Source: Bacillus chungangensis
Lineage (GTDB): Bacteria; Bacillota; Bacilli; Bacillales; Bacillaceae_C
Assembly (NCBI RefSeq): GCF_030812995.1
Contig: NZ_JAUSTT010000009.1
Span: 1-64,000, forward strand
DNA length: 64,000 bases
Direction of reading: 5' to 3'
Below are positions 1-8,272 of the stretch, piece by piece; position 1 is the stretch's first letter; each line of letters starts with the position of its first letter. Both the position numbers and the translations under genes were made by a program. Below the pieces are notes generated by a model. That model was not told the DNA's origin, ran no database searches, and saw only the letters and a list, made by a program, of their open reading frames with translations.

Positions 1-425
1 ACCAAATGTTCTTGCGAAAAATATTTTTTGTTCTTCGTTTGGATATATCCGATATTTATATGCTTTCAACATTTTCTACACCTACTTTCTGCCTTTTTTT
101 TCAATGTACTGCTTGATTGTTTCTACAGAAGTACCGTCTGTAGTAAACAGCAGAAACTTCTTGACCAAAACAATTCTTTCCAAAGTTTTTTACGAACAAT
201 GGGAAAGTCACGTTTTATTAGACGAGAACTTGCACGCTTATACACATTTAGAAACTTTGATAACTCACTATTCGGATGTGCCTTAAACATGCACATGGTT
301 TTTTATAGTGCTATCAAACCATATTGTATATACTAATCATAGAACAATCTTTTGGCTTACGCCAACCGTAAATTCATCTCCCACTTTCATTGGGCTATGC
401 CCTTCACATTTAGAAGTGGGAGAAT
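1..425 (-). mobile_element. Degenerate IS200/IS605-family element relic
   Basis: This stretch aligns by eye with the fuller element at 16.7-18.5 kb. Positions about 25-70 match the start of tnpB read on the minus strand. Positions about 130-295 match the C-terminal half of the tnpA remnant, including the segment for FWSRSF. Positions 378-422 hold the subterminal hairpin, with arms CTCCCACTT and AAGTGGGAG and an inner GGGC/GCCC stem. The tnpA N-terminus and nearly all of tnpB are missing or outside the window, so the copy is dead. The open frames visible here are shadows. Confidence 0.75.
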
Positions 426-607
426 TCTTTTCGGAAATCCAGTTAAAATCCCCCTTACTTTTAATAAAAATGATATAATCACGTTTATATACTGAACATT
501 CAGAAATGAACGTCAATATTGAGTGATTGTATTCTCCATCGGTGGTCTCATAAAAAGACGGCTTAGTTGAAAGATAGCTATTTACGAGGAGGTGAAGGAA
601 AAAATAG

Positions 608-673
608 ATGAACCAATCGTATGAGAGGAGCTGCAGCTTCTATAGTGGTGCTTTTAACATAATGAAGAGGTGA
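608..673 (+). CDS. Possible 21-residue upstream ORF
   Basis: An ATG at 608 preceded by purine-rich GAAGGA opens a 21-codon frame. It ends with TGA at 671-673, inside the ribosome binding site of the acyl-CoA synthetase gene. The protein has no recognisable family. The overlap of its stop with the next Shine-Dalgarno would allow translational coupling, but this is inference and the frame may be chance. Confidence 0.2.
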   Translation: MNQSYERSCSFYSGAFNIMKR

Positions 674-679
674 GGAAAA

Positions 680-2218
680 ATGAATATTTCTGAATTGTTG
701 GCGCGAAATGCAAGAAAACATGCCAATCATACAGCAATTGTTGCCGATTCAATATCACTAACATATCAAAATCTTCACGATAAGGTAAATTGTCTAGCAA
801 ACGCCCTCTTGCAGAAGGGCTTTCAAAAAGGAGAAAAAGCGATTCTTTTGATGCCGAATACACCTGAATTTTTAATTACTTATTTCGCTGTTTTACGGGT
901 AGGCGGCATTGTTGTACCTGTCAATGCTAAATTTACACAGAGTGAGCTGCAATATGTAATCGACCATTGTGAAGCAAGTGTTTTATTTGCCCACGAATGG
1001 TTATGGGATACAGTCAAAAAACTCCCTGCTGATGCACCGCGTCTTAAAATCAAAACAGGAAAGGAAATGAAGCATTGGTTGTCCTTTGATGCACTATTAA
1101 GGGAAACTGACGACGAACCGGAGATTGTCTGTACGACTAAGGAAGATGATGAAGCAACACTTTTGTATACATCAGGAACTACAGGAACGCCAAAAGGTGT
1201 CCTTTTAACGAATCGCAATATTTTAAACACAGCAACAATGATGTGCATCGAACTATCGATGAAGCCAGAAAGCAGAATCCTTCATATGATGCCATTAAGT
1301 CATGCAGCACCTCTTCATTTATTTTTGGTCGCTGGTACATATGTCGGTGCGACCCACCTACTATCACCTACATTTACAACGGAGAAAATGCTTGAGATGA
1401 TTCATAAAGAAAAGGCAACCCACTTCTTTGGTGCACCTGTCGTGTTTCTTTTTGCTGCAAAAATACCCAATTTGCATGATTTTGACCTTTCATCATTATC
1501 TTATTGGGTATATGGCGGTGCTCCTCTTTCTAAAGAGGATGTAACTTTTATTCAAAAGCAGCTAAAAACCGAACGTTTATTTTGCGTATATGGATTGACA
1601 GAAGCAGGGCCAAGCGGAACTATCCTCACACCAGACGACCATCACAGAAAAGCAGGAAGTATTGGAAAAAGAGCTGCCATTGGTACGGAAATTAAGCTTG
1701 TAAATGAAGAGGGAAAAGAAGTTGCAGTTGATGAGATCGGAGAAATTGCCTTATACAGCGAAAGTATAATGAAAGCATATGAGAAAGATCCTGCAGCAAC
1801 GAGTGAAGTGATAAAAGATGGCTGGCTGTTGACAGGTGACCTTGCTAAACAAGACGAGGACGGCTATTTTTGGATGATCGATCGTAAAAAGGACATCATC
1901 ATTTCAGGCGGCGTCAATATTTATCCAAAAGAAGTCGAAGAGGCGCTGCAGCAGCACCCACATATTTCTGAAGCAGCAGTCATTGGCATTCCTCATCCTG
2001 AATGGGGTGAAACAGTGAAAGCTTTCGTCGTACTAAATAAACCGCTAGAAGGGATTGAAGATGAATGCAAACATTTTCTTAACGGGAAAATAGCCGCTTT
2101 TAAAATTCCAAAACGCTATGAAGCAATTGATCAGCTGCCTAGAAATGCAACAGGAAAAATTTTAAAGCATGTACTTCGTAAATTGGAAATGAAAGAAGAG
2201 AGTTGTACCAGTTATTAG
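680..2218 (+). CDS. Acyl-CoA synthetase (AMP-forming), class I adenylate-forming enzyme
   Basis: A 512-residue enzyme expected to activate a carboxylic acid, probably a fatty acid, to its acyl-CoA through an acyl-AMP. The large N-terminal domain carries the phosphate-binding loop YTSGTTGTPKG at about residues 163-173 and the YGLTEAGP motif near residue 310. The hinge region reads GWLLTGDLAKQDEDGYFW, followed by DRKKDIIISGGVNIYP. The C-terminal PRNATGKILK holds the catalytic lysine. Length is normal for the family. The start is supported by GAGGTGAGG five bases upstream. Acid chain length cannot be read from sequence. It stands alone, with a hairpin-bearing repeat downstream. Cytosolic. Confidence 0.9.
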   Translation: MNISELLARNARKHANHTAIVADSISLTYQNLHDKVNCLANALLQKGFQKGEKAILLMPNTPEFLITYFAVLRVGGIVVPVNAKFTQSELQYVIDHCEASVLFAHEWLWDTVKKLPADAPRLKIKTGKEMKHWLSFDALLRETDDEPEIVCTTKEDDEATLLYTSGTTGTPKGVLLTNRNILNTATMMCIELSMKPESRILHMMPLSHAAPLHLFLVAGTYVGATHLLSPTFTTEKMLEMIHKEKATHFFGAPVVFLFAAKIPNLHDFDLSSLSYWVYGGAPLSKEDVTFIQKQLKTERLFCVYGLTEAGPSGTILTPDDHHRKAGSIGKRAAIGTEIKLVNEEGKEVAVDEIGEIALYSESIMKAYEKDPAATSEVIKDGWLLTGDLAKQDEDGYFWMIDRKKDIIISGGVNIYPKEVEEALQQHPHISEAAVIGIPHPEWGETVKAFVVLNKPLEGIEDECKHFLNGKIAAFKIPKRYEAIDQLPRNATGKILKHVLRKLEMKEESCTSY

Positions 2219-2265
2219 GAAGAATTCACATTTGGTACAAGCTTCACTGAGAGGGAATGAATGAT

Positions 2266-2325
2266 AAAGTGAAACTTCCATCAGTGGGGTTTTCTCTCAT
2301 CCCCCACTGAGAAGTAGAACAAATC
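2266..2325. repeat. Dispersed hairpin repeat, copy 1
   Basis: The segment has a CAGTGGGG/CCCCACTG hairpin whose loop reads TTTTCTCTCATC, followed by GAGAAGTAGAACAAA. The same layout is seen at 11735-11848 (AGTGAGGG/CCCTCACT with loop TTTTCTGTCA). The same 3-prime block GGAAGTAGAACAAA occurs at 54674. Because it follows the acyl-CoA synthetase stop codon, the hairpin could also act as its terminator, although the T-run is weak. Confidence 0.55.
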
Positions 2326-2410
2326 TATGACTTTATGAATATAAACTTCATAAAAACGAGCTATTCTGTTAATCGATCGGGACTAATGGATGATATTGTA
2401 AACATTCTTA

Positions 2411-2439
2411 TTGACTTTTCTTTCTGAATACTTTAATCT
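2411..2439 (+). promoter_or_regulatory. Candidate sigma-A promoter for the DUF485-symporter pair
   Basis: TTGACT at 2411-2416 and TAATCT at 2434-2439 are separated by 17 bases, about 50 bases before the start codon at 2491. The -35 box is good and the -10 box fair. Confidence 0.4.
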
Positions 2440-2490
2440 TTTTACATATTCTGATATATTAGAATCATATTGTGAGAAAGGAAGACAAAC

Positions 2491-2844
2491 ATGGGAACTG
2501 CGATAAAAAGCAAATTGGCAGCAGAAAATCAAAAAGAAAATTTTGAAGAAGTGGAAAAAACTGAAAAGTTTAAATATTTAATCAGAAAAAAGAAAAAATT
2601 TATTGTACCACTGACAATTTTCTTTCTAGTATTCTATTTTGCATTGCCAATATTCACTTCGTACACAAATGTATTAAATCACCCCGCAATTGGAGACATA
2701 TCATGGGTATGGGTTTTTGCTGTTGCACAATTTCTTATGACTTGGACACTTGTCATGATTTACATGAAAAAAGCCGCTGTTTTTGACAAAATCGCTGAGG
2801 AAATGATAAAGGAGGAGATTGCTAGAGGAGGGACAAGGACATGA
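2491..2844 (+). CDS. DUF485 family membrane protein (YwcB-like)
   Basis: A 117-residue protein with a charged N-terminus of about 45 residues and two transmembrane helices (about 47-66 and 81-101). This is the DUF485 layout. Proteins of this family sit beside acetate/solute symporters, as in ywcB-ywcA of Bacillus and yjcH-actP of E. coli. Here its stop overlaps the symporter start by four bases (ATGA), which indicates translational coupling. GAAAGGAAG provides the ribosome binding site. A helper or accessory role for the symporter is inferred from this constant pairing. Confidence 0.88.
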   Translation: MGTAIKSKLAAENQKENFEEVEKTEKFKYLIRKKKKFIVPLTIFFLVFYFALPIFTSYTNVLNHPAIGDISWVWVFAVAQFLMTWTLVMIYMKKAAVFDKIAEEMIKEEIARGGTRT

Positions 2845-4376
2845 ATGCTACCGTTATCACCTTATTTCTTCTCATCGTAGCCAGTACATTAATCATTACG
2901 TATTATGCAGCAAAAAGAACAAGGACAGCAAGTGAATTTTATACAGCCGGTGGGGGTCTGAGTGGATGGCAGAACGGTCTTGCCATCGCAGGCGATTATT
3001 TATCAGCTGCATCTTTTCTTGGAATTGCTGGTGCAATTGCACTTTTTGGCTTTGATGGCTTTTTCTTTAGTTTAGGATATCTTGTTGCTTACCTCGTCGT
3101 CCTATTCATCGTTGCTGAACCTCTTCGAAACCTTGGCCGCTACACCCTTGCAGATATGATCAACGCCCGTTTTGATGCAAAAAAGGTTCGTGCAGTTGCA
3201 GCGCTTAGCACGATTACAATCGTTATTTTTTACATGATTGCCCAACTCGTTGGAGCCGGAGCACTTATTCAATTGCTATTCGGAATTGATTATTGGCTTG
3301 CGGTATTGATTGTTGGCGTCATGATGACAATTTATGTATTATTCGGAGGCATGACTGCTACAAGCTGGGTTCAGATTATTAAAGCGATACTCTTAATGCT
3401 CGGTACAGTTATTATTTCATTTATGGTTTTGGCAAAGTTCAACTTTAATCCTTTCAGCATGTTTTCACAAATGAAGACCGCTACACCGTTAGGGGCAGAC
3501 TATTTAAATCCAGGAGTCAAATATAAAGTCCCACTTGACACGCTTTCTCTTATGCTTGCCCTTGTTTTAGGGACAGCAGGTTTACCACATATTCTGATGA
3601 GATTTTTTACCGTGAAAGATGCAAAAACAGCGAGAAGCTCCGTTATGTGGGCAACATGGATCGTTGGACTTTTCTATATTATGACGATTTTTCTAGGCTT
3701 TGGTGCAGCCGCGTTTGTCGGTTCTGAAACAATTATAAAAGCAAATCCAGCTGGAAATATGGCTGCTCCGCTTCTAGCACAAGTACTTGGCGGCGATTTT
3801 CTTATGTCGTTCGTAGCTGCAGTTGCTTTTGCTACTATTTTGGCAGTTGTAGCAGGACTAGTCCTTTCAGGTGCATCCGCATTCGCTCATGATATTTACG
3901 GACAAATTATTAAAAAAGGAAAAATATCTGAGAAGAAGCAAATGCTTGCTGCTCGCTACGCATCCATCGCTGTTTCTATCTTCTCGATTCTGTTAGCATT
4001 GTTCGCCCAAAAAATGAATGTGGCATTCCTTGTTTCTCTCGCTTTCTGTGTTGCTGCCAGTGCTAACTTGCCTGTTATTATCTTTACGATCTATTGGAAA
4101 AAATTTAATACAGCAGGTGCCGTTACTGGGATGTTATCCGGCTTGCTATCTGCACTTATCCTAGTTGCGATCAGCCCGAATGTGTTTTCACCAATTGAAG
4201 GAGCGGCAATTTTTATAGGAGAACCAATATTTCCGCTTACAAATCCTGCATTGATTTCCGTTCCACTTGGATTCCTTGGAGCATATGCCGGAACGATTCT
4301 TTCCCAGGAACAAGACTTGGCTCGCTATGCGGAAGTAAAAGTGCGCGCTAATACAGGCTATCGAGGGGATAAATAA
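2841..4376 (+). CDS. Sodium:solute symporter, acetate permease-like (YwcA/ActP type)
   Basis: A 511-residue SSS-family transporter with about 13 predicted membrane helices. Motifs typical of ActP-like members include the YTAGGGLSGWQNGLAIAGDY segment near residues 34-53 and GTAGLPHILMRFFTVKDA in the middle. It probably imports a short monocarboxylate such as acetate with a cation. It is translationally coupled to the DUF485 gene. With the acyl-CoA synthetase upstream it may feed an acid activation route, but the two units seem to be separately transcribed. Confidence 0.88.
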   Translation: MNATVITLFLLIVASTLIITYYAAKRTRTASEFYTAGGGLSGWQNGLAIAGDYLSAASFLGIAGAIALFGFDGFFFSLGYLVAYLVVLFIVAEPLRNLGRYTLADMINARFDAKKVRAVAALSTITIVIFYMIAQLVGAGALIQLLFGIDYWLAVLIVGVMMTIYVLFGGMTATSWVQIIKAILLMLGTVIISFMVLAKFNFNPFSMFSQMKTATPLGADYLNPGVKYKVPLDTLSLMLALVLGTAGLPHILMRFFTVKDAKTARSSVMWATWIVGLFYIMTIFLGFGAAAFVGSETIIKANPAGNMAAPLLAQVLGGDFLMSFVAAVAFATILAVVAGLVLSGASAFAHDIYGQIIKKGKISEKKQMLAARYASIAVSIFSILLALFAQKMNVAFLVSLAFCVAASANLPVIIFTIYWKKFNTAGAVTGMLSGLLSALILVAISPNVFSPIEGAAIFIGEPIFPLTNPALISVPLGFLGAYAGTILSQEQDLARYAEVKVRANTGYRGDK

Positions 4377-4492
4377 CGAATAAGAGGATTCTCTCTAATT
4401 TTTAGTATGTAAAGTAATTGCTAGAAATCAATGAAAGCGTTTACCACATCTTAGAATACATTTATTTTAACAATGCCTTTATAACGAAGCAA

Positions 4493-4541
4493 ACAGAGGC
4501 TGTCCCAAATGACTCGATCAAAATGGGAAGCTTCTGTTTTT
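4493..4541 (+). terminator. Rho-independent terminator between convergent genes
   Basis: An imperfect stem (ACAGAGGCTGTCCCAAA with its complement CTTCTGT side) is followed by TTTTTATTTTC on the plus strand. It lies between the symporter and the convergent ABC ATPase gene and may serve both. Confidence 0.6.
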
Positions 4542-4547
4542 ATTTTC

Positions 4548-5324
4548 TTATTTCAATGAAATCGAGATGCGTTCTTTCTCTTTATTCTGCTGAACAGCAA
4601 CCGGGGCATCAAAAAATGCCGTTAATTGTTCAGGAGTCAACACTTCCTTCGTCTTTCCGGAAGCAAACACTTCTCCCTGCTTCATCAACAATGTATGTGT
4701 AAAACACGGAAGTATCTCTTCAACATGATGCGTCACATAAATAAAGGTAGGAGAGTCAGGTTGTTTCGTTGCTTTATCAATGAATCCTAATAAATGTTCG
4801 CGGGCAAACAAATCCAATCCCGTACAAGGCTCATCTAAAATCAACAGCTGTGGAGAAGCCATTAATGCACGAGCAATCAATATACGCTGGCGCTCCCCCT
4901 GGGATAAAGTTGCATATGTTCTTTCCTTCAAGTGCTCGCATCCCAATATTGTTAAAAGCTCGTCAGCCTTTTGCAAATCATCATGTACAACCTGTTCATA
5001 TAAGCCAATCGTTGCAAACTTTCCACTCAACACAATCATTTCTGCTGTTTCATTCTCGGGAAGCCTTTGTTGCAGCGAGGAACTAACCCAGCCTATCTTT
5101 TTGCGCAGTTCCCCTACATTTGTTGTTCCAAATGTATTCCCTAAAACAGTTACGGTCCCTGAAGTTGGCCAAATATAGCCATTGATCATCTTCAGAAGCG
5201 TTGTCTTTCCGGAACCATTTAAACCGACAAGGCACCAATGTTCACTAGATTTAACTTTCCAAGAGACTTCTTTTAAAATCGATTTCCCTTTCCGCTGCCA
5301 TGAAACATCCTTTAGCTCAATCAT
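4548..5324 (-). CDS. ABC transporter ATP-binding protein (YlmA-like)
   Basis: A 258-residue stand-alone nucleotide-binding subunit. The Walker A motif is GLNGSGKTT at about residues 34-42. The Q-loop region follows, then the signature LSQGERQR at about 140 and Walker B LLILDEP at about 160, with the H-loop in YVTHHVEE. The order and spacing resemble the YlmA/ModF-like subgroup. No permease gene is adjacent, so its partner and substrate are unknown; it may also work outside transport. It is transcribed alone, convergent with the symporter. Confidence 0.85.
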   Translation of the reverse strand: MIELKDVSWQRKGKSILKEVSWKVKSSEHWCLVGLNGSGKTTLLKMINGYIWPTSGTVTVLGNTFGTTNVGELRKKIGWVSSSLQQRLPENETAEMIVLSGKFATIGLYEQVVHDDLQKADELLTILGCEHLKERTYATLSQGERQRILIARALMASPQLLILDEPCTGLDLFAREHLLGFIDKATKQPDSPTFIYVTHHVEEILPCFTHTLLMKQGEVFASGKTKEVLTPEQLTAFFDAPVAVQQNKEKERISISLK

Positions 5325-5407
5325 CGTTATTTTCGCCTCTTCCTAAAAATCTGTTCTTTCAACTTTTTATAATTTTCAGTATAACAAAAAAGTGTCGTCC
5401 TTTGGAA

Positions 5408-5593
5408 TTAAGGTGTCGCCACAATCAGATGATCGATAGAACCATAGATGCCATACATCGCTGCACATGCATAAAGTGAGCCCGTTTTCTTTCTTATCCA
5501 ACCAAAATAAAGGTAAATATACCAATTGATATGGCATAGAAAATAGAGATCTAAGAGTTTTATAGTAAAAAATATGATAGTACACAAAAACAC
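5408..5593 (-). pseudogene. Possible C-terminal remnant of a membrane protease gene (CPBP-like)
   Basis: On the minus strand the last 30 codons read GWIRKKTGSLYACAAMYGIY followed by SIDHLIV. This resembles the last helix region of CPBP intramembrane proteases, where a HxxxN motif is usual; here the His is Met/Tyr. There is no ribosome binding site and no N-terminal part. Family assignment is tentative. Confidence 0.3.
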
Positions 5594-5599
5594 GCCCTT

Positions 5600-6154
5600 G
5601 GTTAAATAGACCTATATACCATTCTTTATTTGGATACTGTTATCAATTATCCCAAATATTTGTTAAGAAATAAGTGATAAGGCTTGGCCAATCTCTATAA
5701 AAGAGGTAAGATAGTAATAGTACTTATTTTACTTCATTGCAAAAAAATGAAAATAAACCTAATAAAATCCTAAATATTCCTTATTATGTGTTTTTTGTCC
5801 TAGTATGAGAAGCACTATTCATATGTTCGTACTATTGAAAACAATAGGAAAATGATGGTATTTTATTATTATAGATAATCGTATTCAAAAAGTGGAGGGA
5901 TTTTGTGCCAAAATATTAGCGAAATAGTAGAAAAGAACTTAGCCTAAATAGACCATCAAACCACTATGATGTTTGCTAGAAAAGAAAGGAGCTGTTGCAT
6001 TTAGCTATTCCAAATAGATAAAAAATATGCTGCGTTTTTTAATCGACTTGTTGATGAATCATTAAAAAAATAAATTTGTTTTACTTGCAAAACGCATACA
6101 TATTGTATTCGGAATATTCTATTATCAATTAAATGTAGAAAAGAGGTCTTATAC
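5600..6154. other. Intergenic stretch with decayed coding traces
   Basis: A well-formed ribosome binding site at 5893-5900 (GTGGAGGG) leads into a GTG frame that stops after four codons. Broken reading frames then continue in plus orientation to about 6110. It looks like a small decayed gene of unknown family. The remainder is AT-rich leader of the chemoreceptor gene. Confidence 0.3.
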
Positions 6155-7891
6155 ATGTTTCGTTCTTCGACTCGCATGTCTTTTTTCAAAAAAAATTTGT
6201 TTTATTCCGCCAGCTTTGTCATTTTATCTGGAATTATTCTCGTCTTTATCAGCTATTCTATTCAAAACAGAGCGATGATGAATAATTTGATTGAAAATAC
6301 GATTGGTATGGCTCACTATTCAAAAGACCATTTTACATTAGAAGATGTGAATGGCATTATGGAAAATCATGATACTGATGGAACAATTCAATTAGAAGTA
6401 AAACGAGAATTAGACAAAATCACCGAGTTAAATCATAATATTGCCCAAAGCTATATTTTAGATGCTGATATTATTGACAATGCAGTAGTAATGCATGCTA
6501 TGTACCAAGGCCATTATGATGCAGGCGCAGTACCAGGAGACCTTTTCGAATTGCCAAAAGAATTTGCCGATGCCTATGCAGAAGCATTAAAAGATGGGAA
6601 GCCAGTACCTACTGCAGCATATACGGATGTATACGGTGATTGGATTAGTGTGCTTGACCCTATTTACGATGAAAATGGAAAAGCAATTGCCATGTTTGGA
6701 ATTGATGTCGACATTAGTGTCGTCAAAAATGCAAAAAAGCAATTGATAACATCACTTGCCATTGTCCTTCTGATATTAAGTTCTATTACCGTTACCACTC
6801 AATATATTGTTACACGTAAAGTATTTCAACCGCTTACACAATTATTCCAGATTATTAAAAAAGTTGGTGACGGCCATTTCAATGAGAGATTAAATATAAA
6901 TAGACATGATGAGATTGGCCAATTAAGTAGCCAATTTGACTCCATGATTGACAATATGAGCAACATGATTCGCACTGTTCAAAACACAACCGAACAAGTA
7001 TCAGCATCTTCAGAGCAATTGCTGGCAAGCTCAGAAAACACAAAACATGCGTCAACTGAAATTGCGTCAGCGATTCAAGAAGTTGCAAATGGAAATGAAG
7101 TGCAGCTGCAAAGTTCAGAAGAAAGCACCAATGCGATTCGCGAAATGGCGATGGGCGTCCAAAGTATCGCAGACGCTTCCTCTAATGTTAGTGAAAAGTC
7201 ACAGCATACTGTTAATGAAGCAGTTAGTGGGAATGATCTAGTGCAGCACTCTATTACACAAATTAATCGCATTAACAGTACTGTTGGAGAATCAGCAGAA
7301 ATCATGAAACGGCTTGAAGAACGCTCAAAGGAAATTAGCGTCATTATCGATACGATTACAAGCATTGCAGAGCAAACGAATTTACTTGCCCTTAATGCAG
7401 CAATCGAATCAGCTCGCGCTGGTGAACACGGACGCGGATTCGCCGTTGTTGCGGATGAAGTTCGCAAACTTGCAGAACAATCTCATAGCTCAGCAGAACA
7501 AATTGTCGAGTTAGTAAAACAAATTCAAGATGACACCAAACTTTCTGTAGAAGCGATGAATGAAGGAATAAGTGAGGTGCACCTAGGTATAACAGCGATT
7601 CAAGAAGTCGGCGACGCCTTCCAGCGCATCCTTGATTCTGCTAAAGATGTAGAGGGAGAAATCCAAGAAGTATCTGCAACTTCGGAAGAAATGTCGGCTA
7701 GTTCAGAAGAAATAACGGCGGCAATGGAGCAAATCACTTCTCTTTCACAACAATCTGCCCAAAATTCACAAAGAGTTGCTGCCGCTTCAGAAGAACAGCT
7801 CTCCTCAATGGAGGAAGTATCAAGTTCAGCAGCCCACTTGTCCAAAATAGCAGAAGAATTGCAAACAATCGTTGGGAAATTTAAAGTGTAA
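6155..7891 (+). CDS. Methyl-accepting chemotaxis protein
   Basis: A 578-residue transmembrane chemoreceptor. Helix 1 spans about residues 14-36. An extracellular sensing domain of about 160 residues follows; its [20 protein letters not shown] segment suggests a Cache-like fold. Helix 2 is at about 196-216 and HAMP at about 217-270. The cytoplasmic coiled-coil signalling domain has the conserved hairpin tip [20 protein letters not shown] near residue 412. Glutamate/glutamine-rich methylation helices flank the tip. It should control CheA at the cell pole. The ligand is unknown. AGAGGT precedes the ATG at 6155. It is a single gene with its own terminator. Confidence 0.95.
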   Translation: MFRSSTRMSFFKKNLFYSASFVILSGIILVFISYSIQNRAMMNNLIENTIGMAHYSKDHFTLEDVNGIMENHDTDGTIQLEVKRELDKITELNHNIAQSYILDADIIDNAVVMHAMYQGHYDAGAVPGDLFELPKEFADAYAEALKDGKPVPTAAYTDVYGDWISVLDPIYDENGKAIAMFGIDVDISVVKNAKKQLITSLAIVLLILSSITVTTQYIVTRKVFQPLTQLFQIIKKVGDGHFNERLNINRHDEIGQLSSQFDSMIDNMSNMIRTVQNTTEQVSASSEQLLASSENTKHASTEIASAIQEVANGNEVQLQSSEESTNAIREMAMGVQSIADASSNVSEKSQHTVNEAVSGNDLVQHSITQINRINSTVGESAEIMKRLEERSKEISVIIDTITSIAEQTNLLALNAAIESARAGEHGRGFAVVADEVRKLAEQSHSSAEQIVELVKQIQDDTKLSVEAMNEGISEVHLGITAIQEVGDAFQRILDSAKDVEGEIQEVSATSEEMSASSEEITAAMEQITSLSQQSAQNSQRVAAASEEQLSSMEEVSSSAAHLSKIAEELQTIVGKFKV

Positions 7892-7917
7892 CTTGCTTAC
7901 AAAACCGAGCTAAAATG

Positions 7918-7957
7918 AAAACAGTTGGAGAAAAATGGATCGTTTTTCTACTGTTTT
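7918..7957 (+). terminator. Terminator of the chemoreceptor gene
   Basis: The arms AAACAGT...AGAAAAA and TTTTTCT...CTGTTT form a stem that ends in a T-run, 27 bases after the stop codon. Confidence 0.65.
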
Positions 7958-8208
7958 TGATTCGAGCTGGCAAATGCCCTTCTTTGGTCGATAAACAGCT
8001 CTATTTGGCTGATAATTTTCGAAAGTGGCTTATAACTTACTCGTTTCGATTTATTAATCAATAAATCTAGTTGATAACGCTTCTGCTTCTTTTTGAGTGA
8101 ATATAAAACGAAAGGAAAAACCTTTAGTAGAGGATTTTTATTTTCTAGATCAAACATGACGTTGTTATAAAATCCTAATTCGTCAAAAGATCTTTTTATA
8201 AGTAACAA
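7948..8208 (-). CDS. Hypothetical small protein or gene fragment, 86 codons
   Basis: The frame starts with TTG inside the terminator stem of the anti-sigma gene and has no ribosome binding site. The product is lysine- and hydrophobic-rich with no domain I recognise. A decayed fragment, for example of a transposase, is more likely than an active gene. Confidence 0.25.
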   Translation of the reverse strand: MLLIKRSFDELGFYNNVMFDLENKNPLLKVFPFVLYSLKKKQKRYQLDLLINKSKRVSYKPLSKIISQIELFIDQRRAFASSNQKQ

Positions 8209-8251
8209 GGGGCTGCACTGAAATCATTTTTAGCTAGCATGAATGCAGCCC
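8209..8251 (-). terminator. Terminator of the sigma/anti-sigma operon
   Basis: The arms GGGGCTGCA and TGCAGCCCC form a perfect 9-bp stem downstream of the anti-sigma stop codon at 8273. The T-run on the minus strand (TTGTTACTTAT) is weak. Confidence 0.6.
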
Positions 8252-8272
8252 CCTGATTATTTATTGAAGGAA

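Noticed and set aside
494-530. FadR-like operator TGAACATTCAGAAATGAACG before the acyl-CoA synthetase
   Set aside because: Only half-sites resemble the Bacillus FadR consensus TGAATGANTANTCATTCA; the match is too weak to call.
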